A stretch of 64,000 bases of DNA, taken from positions 95,347,288 through 95,411,287 of the forward strand of contig NC_133326.1 of the NCBI RefSeq assembly GCF_042186555.1, in the 5' to 3' direction. Origin of the DNA: Aquarana catesbeiana (taxonomy: Eukaryota; Chordata; Amphibia; Anura; Ranidae). Below the pieces are notes generated by a model. That model ran no database searches. It was not told where the DNA came from and saw only the letters and a program-made list of their open reading frames with translations. Position numbers and translations under genes: made by a program. Positions within the stretch are counted from its first letter, which is position 1, and each line of letters starts with the position of its first letter. Positions 24,894 through 35,345 of the stretch are shown here, piece after piece.

Positions 24894-25146
24894 TTTACAC
24901 AAGTGGTTGCCCTTTAAATGGCAGAAGTGGCCAGGGGTGTACATATGGCCTGATCATGATGCTTTGGTTCACGGCAGGAATTATATCCCATGTCACTTTT
25001 GGCGGGCGTAGCTCTACAAGCAAACCACGACCGCGTGTGGAGCGTTAGCGCACGGTTCGAGGGATTTAAAGCCACTTGTGAGGAGGCTGTACACTGGGAA
25101 TGGGGTGCGCTCTTCAGAGCTCAACACTAGTGTGATCAAGCCCTTA
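24894..25146. mobile_element. Short MITE with TAAGGGCTCATTTACAC termini
   Basis: TAAGGGCTCATTTACAC at the left is complementary, with mismatches, to GTGTGATCAAGCCCTTA at the right (25130-25146). Its right end abuts the TTAA of the next element. Confidence 0.6.
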
Positions 25147-25540
25147 AAGTGGTTTTAAACCCTTACCTATACCTAATGAATTGACTGGCCTCACGTGATA
25201 CACAAAGGTGAAACAAACCCTCCTATATAAGTTGTTGTTTAGTTACAGCAATTTGTCCTGCACATCCTTGTAAAAATCAGAGATGAAAAGGATTGTTCCC
25301 AGATTCACAAAGCAGGGGTAAGAGCTGCAGTTACACACTGTACAAGAGCTCTGAGATTGGAGGGAAGGGACACATCCCCCTTCTTACAGCACACAGGAAC
25401 AGAGCTCTGTCTGTCAATCACAGACTGCGTGCTGAAGATCCCTCCCCATTACCTTTTTACATCTTGGTGTCAGGAAAACTTGTCAGAAGAGACTCAGGCA
25501 GATAGCGTCATTTTACAATGCACCAGTGGGGAAGTGGTTA
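25144..25540. mobile_element. TTAAAGTGG-family MITE, right end unclear
   Basis: Left end TTAAAGTGGTTTTAAACCC; the body is similar to the element at 5399 ('gatacacaaaggtgaaaca'). The right end was not identified with certainty. Confidence 0.55.
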
Positions 25541-25812
25541 AAATCCATACCAGAGCCAAAGGGTCCCTCCACGCTGTTTATTCCCCCAATTTTTTTGAAT
25601 TTACATTTTTTTGTACAATATTTTTTTTTTAAATTTAGCTCTCAGCGGGGAAGCCTTAATAACCTAATGACTGTGAGCTCGGCAGGTGAACATCCCACTA
25701 GGTGCCCAGAAAGTTTGGGTGTTAAGCGAGTACCTGAATGGGCGATGTTCAGGCCAAACTTATGTGCGGCCAAAACCGTTCGCCCATCCCAAGTGGTGCC
25801 TGAACACTGTAA
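25541..25812. other. Probable 3' non-coding part of the hAT element
   Basis: T-rich stretch followed by GC-richer sequence that leads into the 138-bp repeats. It likely belongs to the hAT copy whose coding frame begins at 26351, but the terminus was not found. Confidence 0.35.
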
Positions 25813-26226
25813 CCCCTCACAGTTACTCTTGTTGGGCTCAGGAATGGGCCCTGCTGTTAAAAATTAGGAAAAAAATGTAACCTACATGCCCCTGTCAAAC
25901 AGGTTCAGAAAAATTGGGCCTTGGGTGTTGGTGGTGCCTGAACACTGCAACCCCTCACAGTTACTCTTGTTGGGTGCAAGAACAGGCCCTGCTGTTAAAC
26001 ATTTGAAATTTTATTTTACCTACATTCCCCTGTCAAGCAGGTGCAAAAAAATTGGGCCTTGGGTGTTGGTGGTGTTTGAATACTGCAGCCCCTCACAGTT
26101 ACTCTTGTTGGGCACAGGAACGGGCCCTGCTGTTAAAAATCAGTAAAAAAATTTAAATGACATGCCCCTGTTGAACAGGTGCAGAAAAATTAGGCCTTGG
26201 GTGTTGGTGGTGCCCGAAACCAAAAA
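25813..26226. repeat. Three tandem ~138-bp units next to the hAT coding region
   Basis: The phrase 'cccctcacagttactcttg' begins at 25813, 25951 and 26089, a period of 138 bp. Each unit also carries 'ttgggtgttggtggtg' and 'gggccctgctgttaaa'. It lies on the 3' side of the minus-strand hAT frame and is probably part of its non-coding end. Confidence 0.85.
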
Positions 26227-26350
26227 AAAGGTGAAAGCTAGCATAATCAAGATTCAGGAATAGCATAGGCAGTCTTCAAGGGATCCCAGATCCCTAGCAA
26301 ATTCAATCAGTTACATCAGCATCAGGGGCTTGATAGCTGCTGATCCGGGA

Positions 26351-27981
26351 CTAATTCATTTTGATAAATGTCAGCCTATCAACGGAGTCTGTGGACAGGC
26401 GCACTCTTTGATCTGTCACAAACCCTTCAGCGGCACTGAATGTCCGTTCAGAAAGCATACTGGATGCAGGACAGGTCAGTAGCTCGATTGTATATTGAGC
26501 AAGTTCTGGCCAGTGGTCCATCCTCAAGACCCAGTAACCCAGTGGATGCTCAGTCTCCAAGTCTGCTCTTGCCCCTAGATATTTCTGCCCCATATAATGC
26601 AGACATTGCCGATGGTTGCCTAAATCATACAGCCCTGGGCGCTGAGGATTAAAGAATTGTTTAAAGGCATCGGTCAGCCAGCCACCTTCTCCACCATCCC
26701 ATGAAGACTGCTGTATGTTATCCTCCACAGCCATGCTGACACAATCCTCCTCCTCTTCCTCCAGGGTGTTTGGGGGCCCTGCAGGAATAGTATCTGCATA
26801 AAGGGGGCCTTGAGAGGAAAGGAAGTCCTCCTCTTCCTCCTGCTGTTCTGCCTTAAGTGCCCTGTCCAAGATGTCATGAAGTGTGTGGTCCAGCAGGAAG
26901 ACTAGAGGGACAATGTCACTGATGGATGAATTGTCACTGCTCACTATCATTGTGGCCTCCTCAAATGGTGACAGGACAGTGCATGCATCCTTAATCAGTA
27001 GCCACTGGTGTGGCGAAAAGAAGCCAAGCTCACCTGAGCCTGTCCTGGTGCCATATTCACACCGGTACTCATTGATGGCCCTCTGCTGCGTGTGCAGCCA
27101 CTGCAGCAATGTTGAGTTCTACCTGGTGGGCATGTCACAAATGAGGCTGTTGGTGGGCAGGTTGAAATCCCATTGAATGTCAGCCAGCCGAGCACTGGCA
27201 TTGTATAACCGCCGGAAATGGCCACAGACTTTTCTGGCCTGCCTCAGAAGTTTATGTAAGCCTTAGTACCTGGCCAAGAAATGCTGCACCACCAAATTCA
27301 GAATGTGTGCCAAGTGTCCCTGTCAGAGGGCAGAGAGTAGGTTGGTGCCATTGTCGCATACAACCATTCCTGGCTCAAGCTGCTGTGGCGTCAACCCCCT
27401 CTGAGCCTGCCCCTGCAAAGCTGACAGAATCTCTGCCCCAGTGTGGCCCCCGTCCTCTAGACAGATCAACTGAAGCACCGCATGGCATATTTTAGCCTGA
27501 CTGCTTGCATAGCCCCTTGAACTCTTAGGGAGCACTGCTGGTTCATAGGACAATTTAGCAGAAGAGGCCATAGAGGAAGAAGAAGAGAAGGGGGTGGAGC
27601 AGACAGATGTGGCAGAATCACCACCAGATTTTTGGAGGCGTGGTGGCGGAACAAGCTCCAGCACTGAACCCTGTCCTGCATCCTTCCCAGCTGCCAGCAG
27701 AGTTACCCAGTGCACCATGAAGGAAATGTAACATCCCTGATCATGCCTGCTGGACCATGAGTCAGCAGTAATGTGAACCTTGCTGCTGACTGCCCTGTCC
27801 AACGAGGCCAAAACATTTTCTTCCACATGACGGTAGAGAGCTGGAATGGCCATACCTGAAAATACATTTATTTTTGTAACCTGCCACTGTCGTATAGCAC
27901 ATTCCACAAATTCATGAAAGGGGTCAGAGTCTACCAGATAAAAAGGCAGCAGTTGTAGTGTTAGCAATTTGACCAAGCTAG
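26351..27981 (-). pseudogene. hAT-superfamily transposase (Ac/ZBED-like), interrupted by three stops
   Basis: One minus-strand frame runs from 27976 to 26351. The upper part (27976-27323) encodes a 217-residue segment with KVHITADSWSS and VVCDNGTN, matching the catalytic-core region of hAT enzymes. The lower part (27109-26351) ends in the hAT dimerisation region: PLGYWVLRMDHWPELAQY, then SSMLSERTFSAAEGFV and RLSTDSVDRLTF. Between them the same frame contains HLAHILNLVVQHFLARY and LADIQWDFNLPTNS, broken by TGA (27323-27325), a TAA, and a TAG at 27119-27121. The TAG sits where the family has Trp in the conserved R-W-N-S-T box. No true ATG start is visible; the N-terminal part, which should include a BED zinc finger, has been cut off by the LTR that begins at 27982. 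Confidence 0.9.
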
Positions 27982-28941
27982 TGTAGCGCCCACCTACTTA
28001 GGTGTGTGCTAACTAGTTAGTGAATGTTAGTGTTAGGTGAAAATTCCAGGCATTACCCTGCTGGTTTAAGCCTGGTTGGGTTTATTTTGGTTGGGAGAAA
28101 TGACAGAGTAGAATTGGGGGTGTGACTACCTGCATTCTGTTGAGAGTGATGCCTTGTTTGTCCAGTGAGAGGTGCTGGAGGATAGGTAAAATTGGAACAG
28201 GATGCAGTTAGTTGTATGAGTCACCTTGAGCCAATCATTAATTTGAATGGGCAGGGGCTATCAGGTCTATATAAACTGTGGGTCACATGCTCAAAGGAGG
28301 CTGGCTAATGGGAAAGGAATAGCGGAGGAAGACAGTATGTAGAAGCTGGTGCAGCTCAAGGGTTCTCCCCTCTGGGGAGGGGAATGTGCCTTGTAAGGAG
28401 GAGACATGGAGGAGATAACAGTAGGAATCTGCAAAATGTAACAGGAGGAGACTGCTACTACCATCAGCAGGACTGGGAGAGGACCCTCTATGGCAAGCAT
28501 GGACGGTTGCTCAGGAGGACACGTAAGTGTAAACCCAGGGAGACAGTAATTCCAAAGACTGAGGGTGTTAGGGTGCTGACCGTGGAGTCTTAAAGAGTTA
28601 TCACCCTGGAGAAATCCAAACAGTCAGTCAACGAACTCTATTCAGAGTATTGTTATTCGGACTTAAATTTGGAAATGCTGTACGGTTGGGAAGTAGTAGT
28701 AAACAGGAGGGAGAAGATATGCAGACCATTACCGGAACCAAAGTTACAAAGGCAACTCATATCTCTTATAGATATGGAATGTCCATATCGCCCATTCTTT
28801 TCCACCAGCAAGAGAAAAGAGTTAATGTTTTACTGTTTTGGAGTGTTTGCTGTGTGGTTTATGCAGTGAAGGGGGGTAACAGGAACATACTACAGAAAAG
28901 GATGAACTACCCAGCAGCTCCTACGGGGGTAGTGCGCTACA
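27982..28941 (+). mobile_element. 5' LTR of a retrotransposon inserted in the hAT gene
   Basis: Begins TGTAGCGC and ends GCGCTACA, an 8-bp perfect terminal inverted repeat of the TG...CA type, 960 bp long. A TATA-like 'ctatataaactg' lies near 28268. It is followed at once by a primer binding site, so this is a 5' LTR, not a solo LTR, and the element reads left to right. The flanks (gctag, tggag) do not match, as expected when only one end is present. Confidence 0.82.
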
Positions 28942-28962
28942 TGGAGGTCCCACTGAGATTTT
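28942..28962 (+). promoter_or_regulatory. tRNA-Gln-type primer binding site
   Basis: TGGAGGTCCCACTGAGATT starts one base after the LTR. It is complementary to the 3' end of vertebrate tRNA-Gln (UUG), recalled as ...TCTCGGTGGGACCTCCA, with one mismatch in the first 19 positions. This is where minus-strand DNA synthesis would be primed. Confidence 0.75.
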
Positions 28963-29496
28963 ACTTCTGATTAGTCCGTTACCCCTAGCAACTCCAGAAC
29001 AGTACCTGCAAACCAGTGACTGTATCCTGGATAGTCCCAAGGGACCATTGCAGGCGGCACCTTGCCATTGTACAGAGATGCCTGGCGTGGGGATAGCACC
29101 AGCATCATCACCGTTTGCTCAAAATTTATCCTGCTGCACAGATGAAAATGTAGAGGGAGTTGTGGGTGTCGCTGTTGCCCTTGGAAACATGGACACAGGG
29201 GGGTAGTGTGGTGCCAGAGATTATGCAGGGACCATTTCTCTTACAGTTGGGACGCAAGGGAACATTTTCACTGTGAAACAGGGGTTGCTGTTAACCTATT
29301 GTGTCTGCCGCCAGGGGTCGCTGGTGTACACAATGGAAATGAAGAGCTACAGTTCCTCGTACGCTAGATCAGCGAGAGGAGGGGGTGGAGCCACGCCATC
29401 TTCCTCTGCTGCGAGCACAATGCGTGTGACGCGGTCAAACTTTCCTCCGGGGCGTGGCTGACAGCGTCACATGCATTGTGCTCGCAGTAGAGGAAG
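28963..29496 (+). mobile_element. 5' leader of the tRNA-Gln LTR retrotransposon
   Basis: About 530 bp between the primer site and the first ATG frame. It includes a 38-bp stem hairpin (29395-29432 with 29464-29501, listed separately). No coding motif is recognised. Confidence 0.55.
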
Positions 29497-29501
29497 ATGG
29501 C
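29395..29501 (+). repeat. Long hairpin overlapping the start codon of the internal ORF
   Basis: 'gccatcttcctctgctgcga' onward (29395-29432) is nearly the exact complement of 29464-29501, with a 31-nt loop. The right arm contains the ATG at 29497. In RNA this would sequester the start codon or act as a leader structure; that role is inference. Confidence 0.75.
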
Positions 29502-29862
29502 ACGGAGCTTTACCAGCCTGCCGGCCATGCAGCAACCTACTGAAATGCAGGATCTGGTCCTTATCGATACCGGCATACGGCTGGAACTCACCGGTGGGTT
29601 AGTGCTCGGTGTGGTGGATGGTGTAGAGAAACTTTGCCTAATCTGTCCCGACTGTCGGAGGCCTACCCTGGTTGTGGACGCCTGGGCCAGGTGCGGCCAT
29701 TGCAGTACACAGCTGACGCGGCTGGGACCTAAACAAGAGGAGGTGAAGTACTTTTATGCCAACAGCACCACTGGACTCTGCACGCCCCAGGCCTTGAACC
29801 TCTGGAGGGCCCGAAGAGGGCCAAGCAACATCGGAAATCGCGGAAGAGGAGATCCAGACTGA
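29497..29862 (+). CDS. Internal ORF of the LTR element with a C-x2-C...C-x2-C motif, function unknown
   Basis: An ATG in strong context (A at -3, G at +4) opens a 121-codon frame. Residues near 47-72 contain LICPDC and RCGHC, a two-CxxC arrangement like a small zinc ribbon. I do not recognise a retroviral or Gypsy Gag domain in it. It lies about 535 bp downstream of the primer site, where Gag would be expected, so it may be a short or truncated Gag-like product. Further frames downstream (29909-30208, different phase, no ATG) look like the same protein after a frameshift: they are rich in charged residues and lack motifs. No protease, reverse transcriptase or integrase is present before the element is lost at about 30225. 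It could be a real small protein of a non-autonomous element or simply decayed. Confidence 0.4.
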   Translation: MARSFTSLPAMQQPTEMQDLVLIDTGIRLELTGGLVLGVVDGVEKLCLICPDCRRPTLVVDAWARCGHCSTQLTRLGPKQEEVKYFYANSTTGLCTPQALNLWRARRGPSNIGNRGRGDPD

Positions 29863-30225
29863 CATTCCACCGCCGGAGGAGGTAGGATCAGCAGGGAAGG
29901 CCTGTGACTTGGCTAGGGACCGGGAGACTGTGGGTGTTGTAAGGCAGTCCTTGGGAAATGTCCCTGGAGAGCTGGTCACTTGTAAGCCCTCTGTGGAACT
30001 TGTCCAGAAGGAGCCATTAGTGTCTGAGGGGGATCCCTTAGGTGAGCTGGACAGGGGAAGCAGAGGCCGGGCCATAGATTGGGGTTCGCCTGAAGTGCTG
30101 GTTCAGTATGGGTTGTTAGAACACCTGTTCGTATGGTCCTCACCAGAGGAGGGTGGTTCACAGATGAACAAGAGAGAGGCAAGTAAAGCTCTGGAGAGAG
30201 GCAAGTAAACACTACAGAAACATGC
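29863..30225 (+). mobile_element. Remaining internal region of the LTR element, 3'-truncated
   Basis: GC-rich sequence with a frame at 29909-30208 in another phase from the preceding ORF. Composition changes to AT-rich at about 30225, which I take as the truncation point. No 3' LTR or polypurine tract is seen. Confidence 0.45.
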
Positions 30226-30393
30226 GCTTTGTTCAGATTTCATGTCTGAGGTTTACAACCAACTTTAGGGTGCCCCTTTTCATCTTAAAAAGTTTGCATC
30301 TATGCATTCAGCTGACAGATCCAGTGTGCTCTGTGTACACTGATGTCAGTAGGTGGTGAAACAGGACATTCATACTAACTTTGCTTACTCATG
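30226..30393. other. Unassigned spacer
   Basis: Nothing recognised. Confidence 0.35.
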
Positions 30394-30823
30394 CACAGGC
30401 GGTCCCCGGGTTACAAACAAGATCAGGTCTGCAGGTTTGTTCTTAAGTTGAATCTGTTTGTAAGTCGGAACACATAGATTTTTTAAGTGTAGCTCCAGCC
30501 AAAAAAAAATAAAAAATTTAGAGCTTTTTGGATAGCATAGGGAAGGGTTAACACCCCTGTAACATTTGTTTTGCTGTCTGTGCCATTGTTCAGAAGATTT
30601 CACCTCACTTTCTGTCCCAATGACAAATGGAATTTGAAAATTTTGGGTTGTTGTGGAAGCAAGCCTTGGCGATAAAGCATCAGTTTTTTTTCCCCATAAT
30701 AACTCCTACAGGAGTGAATTTCTCTTCCTAGGAGTAGATTTCCTCTCACTTCCTGTTGTCTCCCTCCTTTATAAGTAGGAGTCATTTGTAAGTCGGATGT
30801 TTGTAACTACGGGACTGCCTGTA
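30394..30823. mobile_element. TA-type MITE with CAGGCGGTCCCCGGG terminus
   Basis: Left end 'cacaggcggtccccgggtta', right end 'gggactgcctgta'. Subterminal 'tttgtaagtcgga' occurs at both sides. Its interior (about 30490-30770) matches the TTAA-type sequence seen at 10773, so another element may be nested in it. Confidence 0.65.
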
Positions 30824-30894
30824 CTGAGTATACACTAACATTTTCAGGATGGCACCTGAAATCCGCCTCTCTAAAACGCCTAGCAAGCTCACTG

Positions 30895-31478
30895 TATTGC
30901 AACATACTTCCCAATTTTTTCAGATGGGAATGAGGGACATCTATTAGCAAAAGTATGTTGGAGTAGGCCACGCCCCCGTCACACCCCCTTAAAAAGAGAA
31001 TTATCTAAAAAAATGATATATTTTTTTTTTTTTAGCACTACTATCAACCACTACTATTCCTTTATACTGATGTTTATATTTACAAATGCAGCAATTTGGA
31101 AACTGGATTTCTAAAAAGGTTTAGCACTGGGAAACACTTTTTGAAAGATAAAAAAAGGCATTTTAAATAGAACTACAGGCAGTTTGTTCGTAAGTCGGAT
31201 TTGTTCGTAAGTAGGAAGCGCATGTGCAGAACAGCAGAGACGTCGTTTTCCGATGTTTTCCGCTGTTTTCCAATGTTTCCGATGTTCCCGCCGACGCCAC
31301 CTTCCGTTCGTAAGTAGGAGTCGTTCGCAAGTCGGAGGTTCGTAACTCAGGGACCCCCTGTATAGATCATACCAAAATGAGGGACAAATGAGGAAAGAGA
31401 AAGAGGGAGAGAGCGACTTTGTTCCAAATCAGGGGCAGTCCCTTGAAATCAGGGACATTTGGGAACTATGTTGCAATA
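30895..31478. mobile_element. MITE with TATTGCAACATACTTCCCAA termini, carrying a nested MITE
   Basis: TATTGCAACATACTTCCCAA at 30895 is mirrored by TTGGGAACTATGTTGCAATA ending at 31478. Internal 'gggaatgagggaca' and 'atgagggacaaatgagg' also pair loosely. A second MITE sits at 31174-31362. Confidence 0.7.
31174..31362. mobile_element. Nested TA-type MITE (TACAGG...CCTGTA)
   Basis: TACAGGCAGTTTGTTCGTAAG at the left (21 nt, cut here) and 'cgtaactcagggacccc'-CTGTA at the right. It has repeated 'gttcgtaagt(a/c)gga' motifs in both arms and lies inside the element at 30895. Confidence 0.7.
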
Positions 31479-32778
31479 AAGAAAAAAGGGATAACCAGTA
31501 GAAACAAAATTTATATTTCAGAGATCTGCCCAACGTATTGATTGGTTACTGTAGGCTACTATACTGCACATCAGAATTGCTTTCTGCACTCTCAGAACTA
31601 TGGCTGACTACAAAATGACCATGGGATGCGGATGCGGTTGCAGTGCGGCTCCAAAAAAGGTGCCTGCACTTTTTTGGTGTAATTCTGTGCAATTTGAGCC
31701 TATTCAAAATAAATGGGTTCCAATTGTACCATACTGAATCGCATGTGAATTGCACAAAAATGTGATTCACATGCAGGGGCTAAATCTTTAAAATAATAAA
31801 TAAAAATAAATAATAATGAAATAATAAAAGCTTTACCCATTGTATAAATAGATATGATTGACCTACTAAAGGCAAATAGGCTGTTCACCTTGAAAAGGAA
31901 TTTTCCCATAAATTAGTGAAACTAGTGAAGCCATGCCTCCCCTCCAGCCAATCTCAATGGAATCCAAAAGGCCTGTGGTGTCTTTCTTGTCTATCTAATC
32001 CCATAAAGAATTCTGCAAGAACATACAACATTTTTGTAGTTCTTCACCCTGGCACAATTCCCCTGTAGAAGAGATTAAGAAATGTTATATAAAGGATACT
32101 GCTCTGTAAATGGAGCTAAATTATTAATCCTGTTGCAGTAAGTCACATTCTTGGACCCATTTCATCATAATGATAGTACAATTTTAATAGAAGGTTTTAC
32201 AGAAGAGACAACGCCAAGGTCACAAGAAGTATGTGCTTCTGGCTGACGCTTGCAATGAACCCATACGGCTGCAGAGTGAAGGATCGGATAGAACAGCATG
32301 GCTGTCAAGGTTCTGCGCTACATTTTAACGTGTCCACCTTTGAACTGCCTGGAACAGATTTGCTTTGGTTACAGTTTATGAAAACACGTTCTATCAAACA
32401 TATCTTTCATTTCTTGTGTATAACTGTGAAGCTAAATGCACATGTTTATCGCTGATTGAAGTCAATGTGAGTCATAGCAAAACAATAGTCTTCAACGGTG
32501 AAGATAATTTGCATTGACAGATACTTGGTATGAAAAGGAAAGACAACTATTAAAGACATGTTGTGTTCAGGAGTAATTTCTTAGTAATGGTTCTAGGATT
32601 TGTCATACTAAGATAGTTCAATTATGGAATGCTATGCTTTATAAGACATTCCATGCACAATGACAAGTACCACTCATCAGGTTAAAGAGGAACGTTACTC
32701 TCTCAGTCCACATTGACTATCTTTAATCTTTACGCTGCTACCATTAGTAAATAGGAAGAAAATTATATTTATTTGTTT
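31479..32778. other. Unassigned sequence, no gene recognised
   Basis: About 1.3 kb. Around 31615-31770 the text ('cggctccaaaaaaggtgcctg', 'tgattcacatgcaggggct') resembles an old MITE but clear ends are missing. The frame at 32231-32455 has no domain. Confidence 0.4.
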
Positions 32779-33130
32779 TAACCATTTCCAGTCCAGGCCA
32801 ATTCTGATATTCCTCTCCTACATGTAAAAATAAGCACTTTTTGCTAGAAAACTACTATGAACCCCAAAACATTTTATAGTTTTTAAGCAGAGACCCTAAA
32901 GAATAAAATGATAGGTGTAGCATATTTTTGACACATGATATTTGCACAGCAGTTTTTTTAAATGCTACTACAGTACCTTAAAATCTCTATAGGTGATGCT
33001 TTAAAAGCCTTTACAGGTTACCAGTTTACAGGCACTAAAAGTATTGCTCTCGCTCTGACCTTTGCAGTGATACCTGACATGTGTGGTGTAATCACTGTTT
33101 ACATATGCATAAACAAGGAGCATGGGGGCG
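32779..33130 (+). mobile_element. Fragment of a TTAACCACTT-type element
   Basis: Starts TTAACCATTTCCAGTCC, and its body ('aaaagcctttacaggttacc', 'gtgatacctgacatg') matches the segment at 35382-35940 inside the large piggyBac-type composite. The right end was not located. Confidence 0.6.
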
Positions 33131-33412
33131 CTTTAAATTTTTTAAATTAATTAATTATTTATTTTACACTATCCCTTTATTTTTATTTTTTTATCACTTT
33201 TATTGCTTTCACAAGGGAAGAACAACATGTAAGAGCATGGGTCATGACTAGAGCTGCAAAATGAGCTAAAATGGCTAAAAATGAGAATCAGAATTTTTTT
33301 GCTCAGAACAAAGATCATGATTCTCACGGCATAACATCAGCATAACATCATCTTTCACATTATACAAAAAAAATTGGGCTAACTTTACTGCTTCATTTTT
33401 TTTCAAAATTAA
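33131..33412. other. Unassigned AT-rich spacer
   Basis: Nothing recognised up to the TTAA at 33413. Confidence 0.35.
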
Positions 33413-34246
33413 TTAACCACTTCAGCCCCGGAAGGATTTACCCCCTTCCTGACCAGAGCACTTTTTACAATTTGGCACTGCGTCGCTTTAACTGCTAATT
33501 GCGCGGTCATGCAATGCTGTAACCAAACGAAATTTGCGTCCTTTTCTTCCCACAAATAGAGCTTTCTTTTGATGGTATTTGATCACCTCTGCCGTTTTTA
33601 TTTTTTGCGCTATACACGGAAAAAGACCGAAAATTTTGAAAAAAAATGATATTTTCTACTTTTTGTTCTAAAAAAAATCCAATAAACTCAATTTTAGTCA
33701 TACATTTAGGCCAAAATGTATTTGGCCACATGTCTTTGGTAAAAAAAATGTCAATAAGTGTATATTTATTGGTTTGCGCAAAAGTTATAGCGCCTACAAA
33801 CTAGGGTACATTTTCTGGAATTTACACAGTCTTTAATTTATGACTGCCTATGTCATTTCTTGAGGTGCTAAAATGACAGGGCAGTACAAAACCCCCACAA
33901 ATGACCCCATTTTGGAAAGTAGACACCCCAAGGAAATTGCTGAGAGGCATGTTGAGCCCATTGAATATTCATTTTTTTTGTCCCAAGTGATTGAATAATG
34001 AAAAAAAAAAAAAAAAAAAAAACAAAATTACAAAAAGTTGTCACTAAATGATATATTGCTCACACAGGCCATGGGCCTATGTGGAATTGCACCCCAAAAT
34101 ACATTTAGCTGCTTCTCCTGAGTATGGGGATACCACATGTGTGGGACTTTTTGGGAGCCTAGCCGCATACGGGGCCCCGAAAACCAATCACTGCCTTCAG
34201 GATTTCTAAGGGCGTACATTTTTGATTTTACTCCTCACTACCTATC

Positions 34247-35345
34247 ACAGTTTTGAAGGCCATAAAATGCCCAGATGGCACAAACCCCCCCCAAATGACC
34301 CCATTTTGGAAAGTAGACACCCCAAGCTATTTGCTGAGAGGCATGTTGAGTCCATGAAATATTTTATATTTTGACACAAGTTGCGGGAAAGTGACAATTT
34401 ATTTATTTTTTTTTTTTTTTTTTGCACAAAGTTGTCACTAAATGATATATTGCTCACACAGGTCATGGGCATATGTGGAATTGCACCCCAAAATACATTT
34501 AGCTGCTTCTCCTGAGTATGGGGATACCACATGTGTGGGACTTTTTGGGAGCCTAGCCGCGTACGGGACCCCGAAAACCAATCACCGCCTTCAGGATTTC
34601 TAAGGGTGTACATTTTTGATTTCACTCTTCACTGCCTATCACAGTTTCGGAGGCCATGGAATGCCCAGGTGGCACAAAACCCCCCCAAATGACCCCATTT
34701 TGGAAAGTAGACACCCCAAGCTATTTGCTGAGAGGCATGGTGAGTATTTTGCAGCTCTCATTTGTTTTTGAAAATGAAGAAAGACAAAAAAAAAAATTTT
34801 TTTTTTCTTTTTTTAATTTTCAAAACTTTGTGACAAAAAGTGAGGTCTGCAAAATACTCACTATACCTCTCAGCAAATAGCTTGGGGTGTCTACTTTCCA
34901 AAATGGGGTCATTTGGGGGGGGGTTTGTGCCACCTGGGCATTCCATGGCCTCCGAGACTGTGATAGGCAGTGAAGAGTGAAATCAAAAATTTACGCCCTT
35001 AGAAAGCCTGAAGGCGGTGCTTGGTTTTCGGGGTCCCATACGTGGCTAGGCTCCCAAAAAGTCTCACACATGTGGTATCCCCGTACTCAGGAGAAGCAAC
35101 AGAATGTATTTTGGGGTGTAATTTCACATATTCCCATGGCATGTTTGAGCAATATATCATTTAGTGACAACTTTGTGCAAAAAAAAAAAAAAATAATAAT
35201 AATTTGTCTCTTTCCCGCAACTTGTGTCACAATATAAAATATTCCATGGACTCGACATGCCTCTCAGCAAATAGCTTGGGGTGTCTACTTTCCAAAATGG
35301 GGTCATTTGGGGGGGTTTGAACTGTCCTGGCATTTTATGCACAAC
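34247..35345. repeat. Large imperfect palindrome of ~490-bp arms
   Basis: The segment about 34247-34745 is repeated in reverse complement at about 34855-35345, centred on the A/T homopolymer run near 34790-34806. Diagnostic blocks are 'gaccccattttggaaagtag' (34297 and 34690, plus) and 'ctactttccaaaatggggtc' (34891 and 35286, inverted). The left arm also has a direct-repeat partner at 33900-34240, a period of about 393 bp. Confidence 0.9.

Noticed and set aside
28942..28962. tRNA-like 18-mer considered as part of a tRNA gene
   Set aside because: Only the 3'-end complement is present and it adjoins an LTR, so it is a primer binding site and not a tRNA gene.
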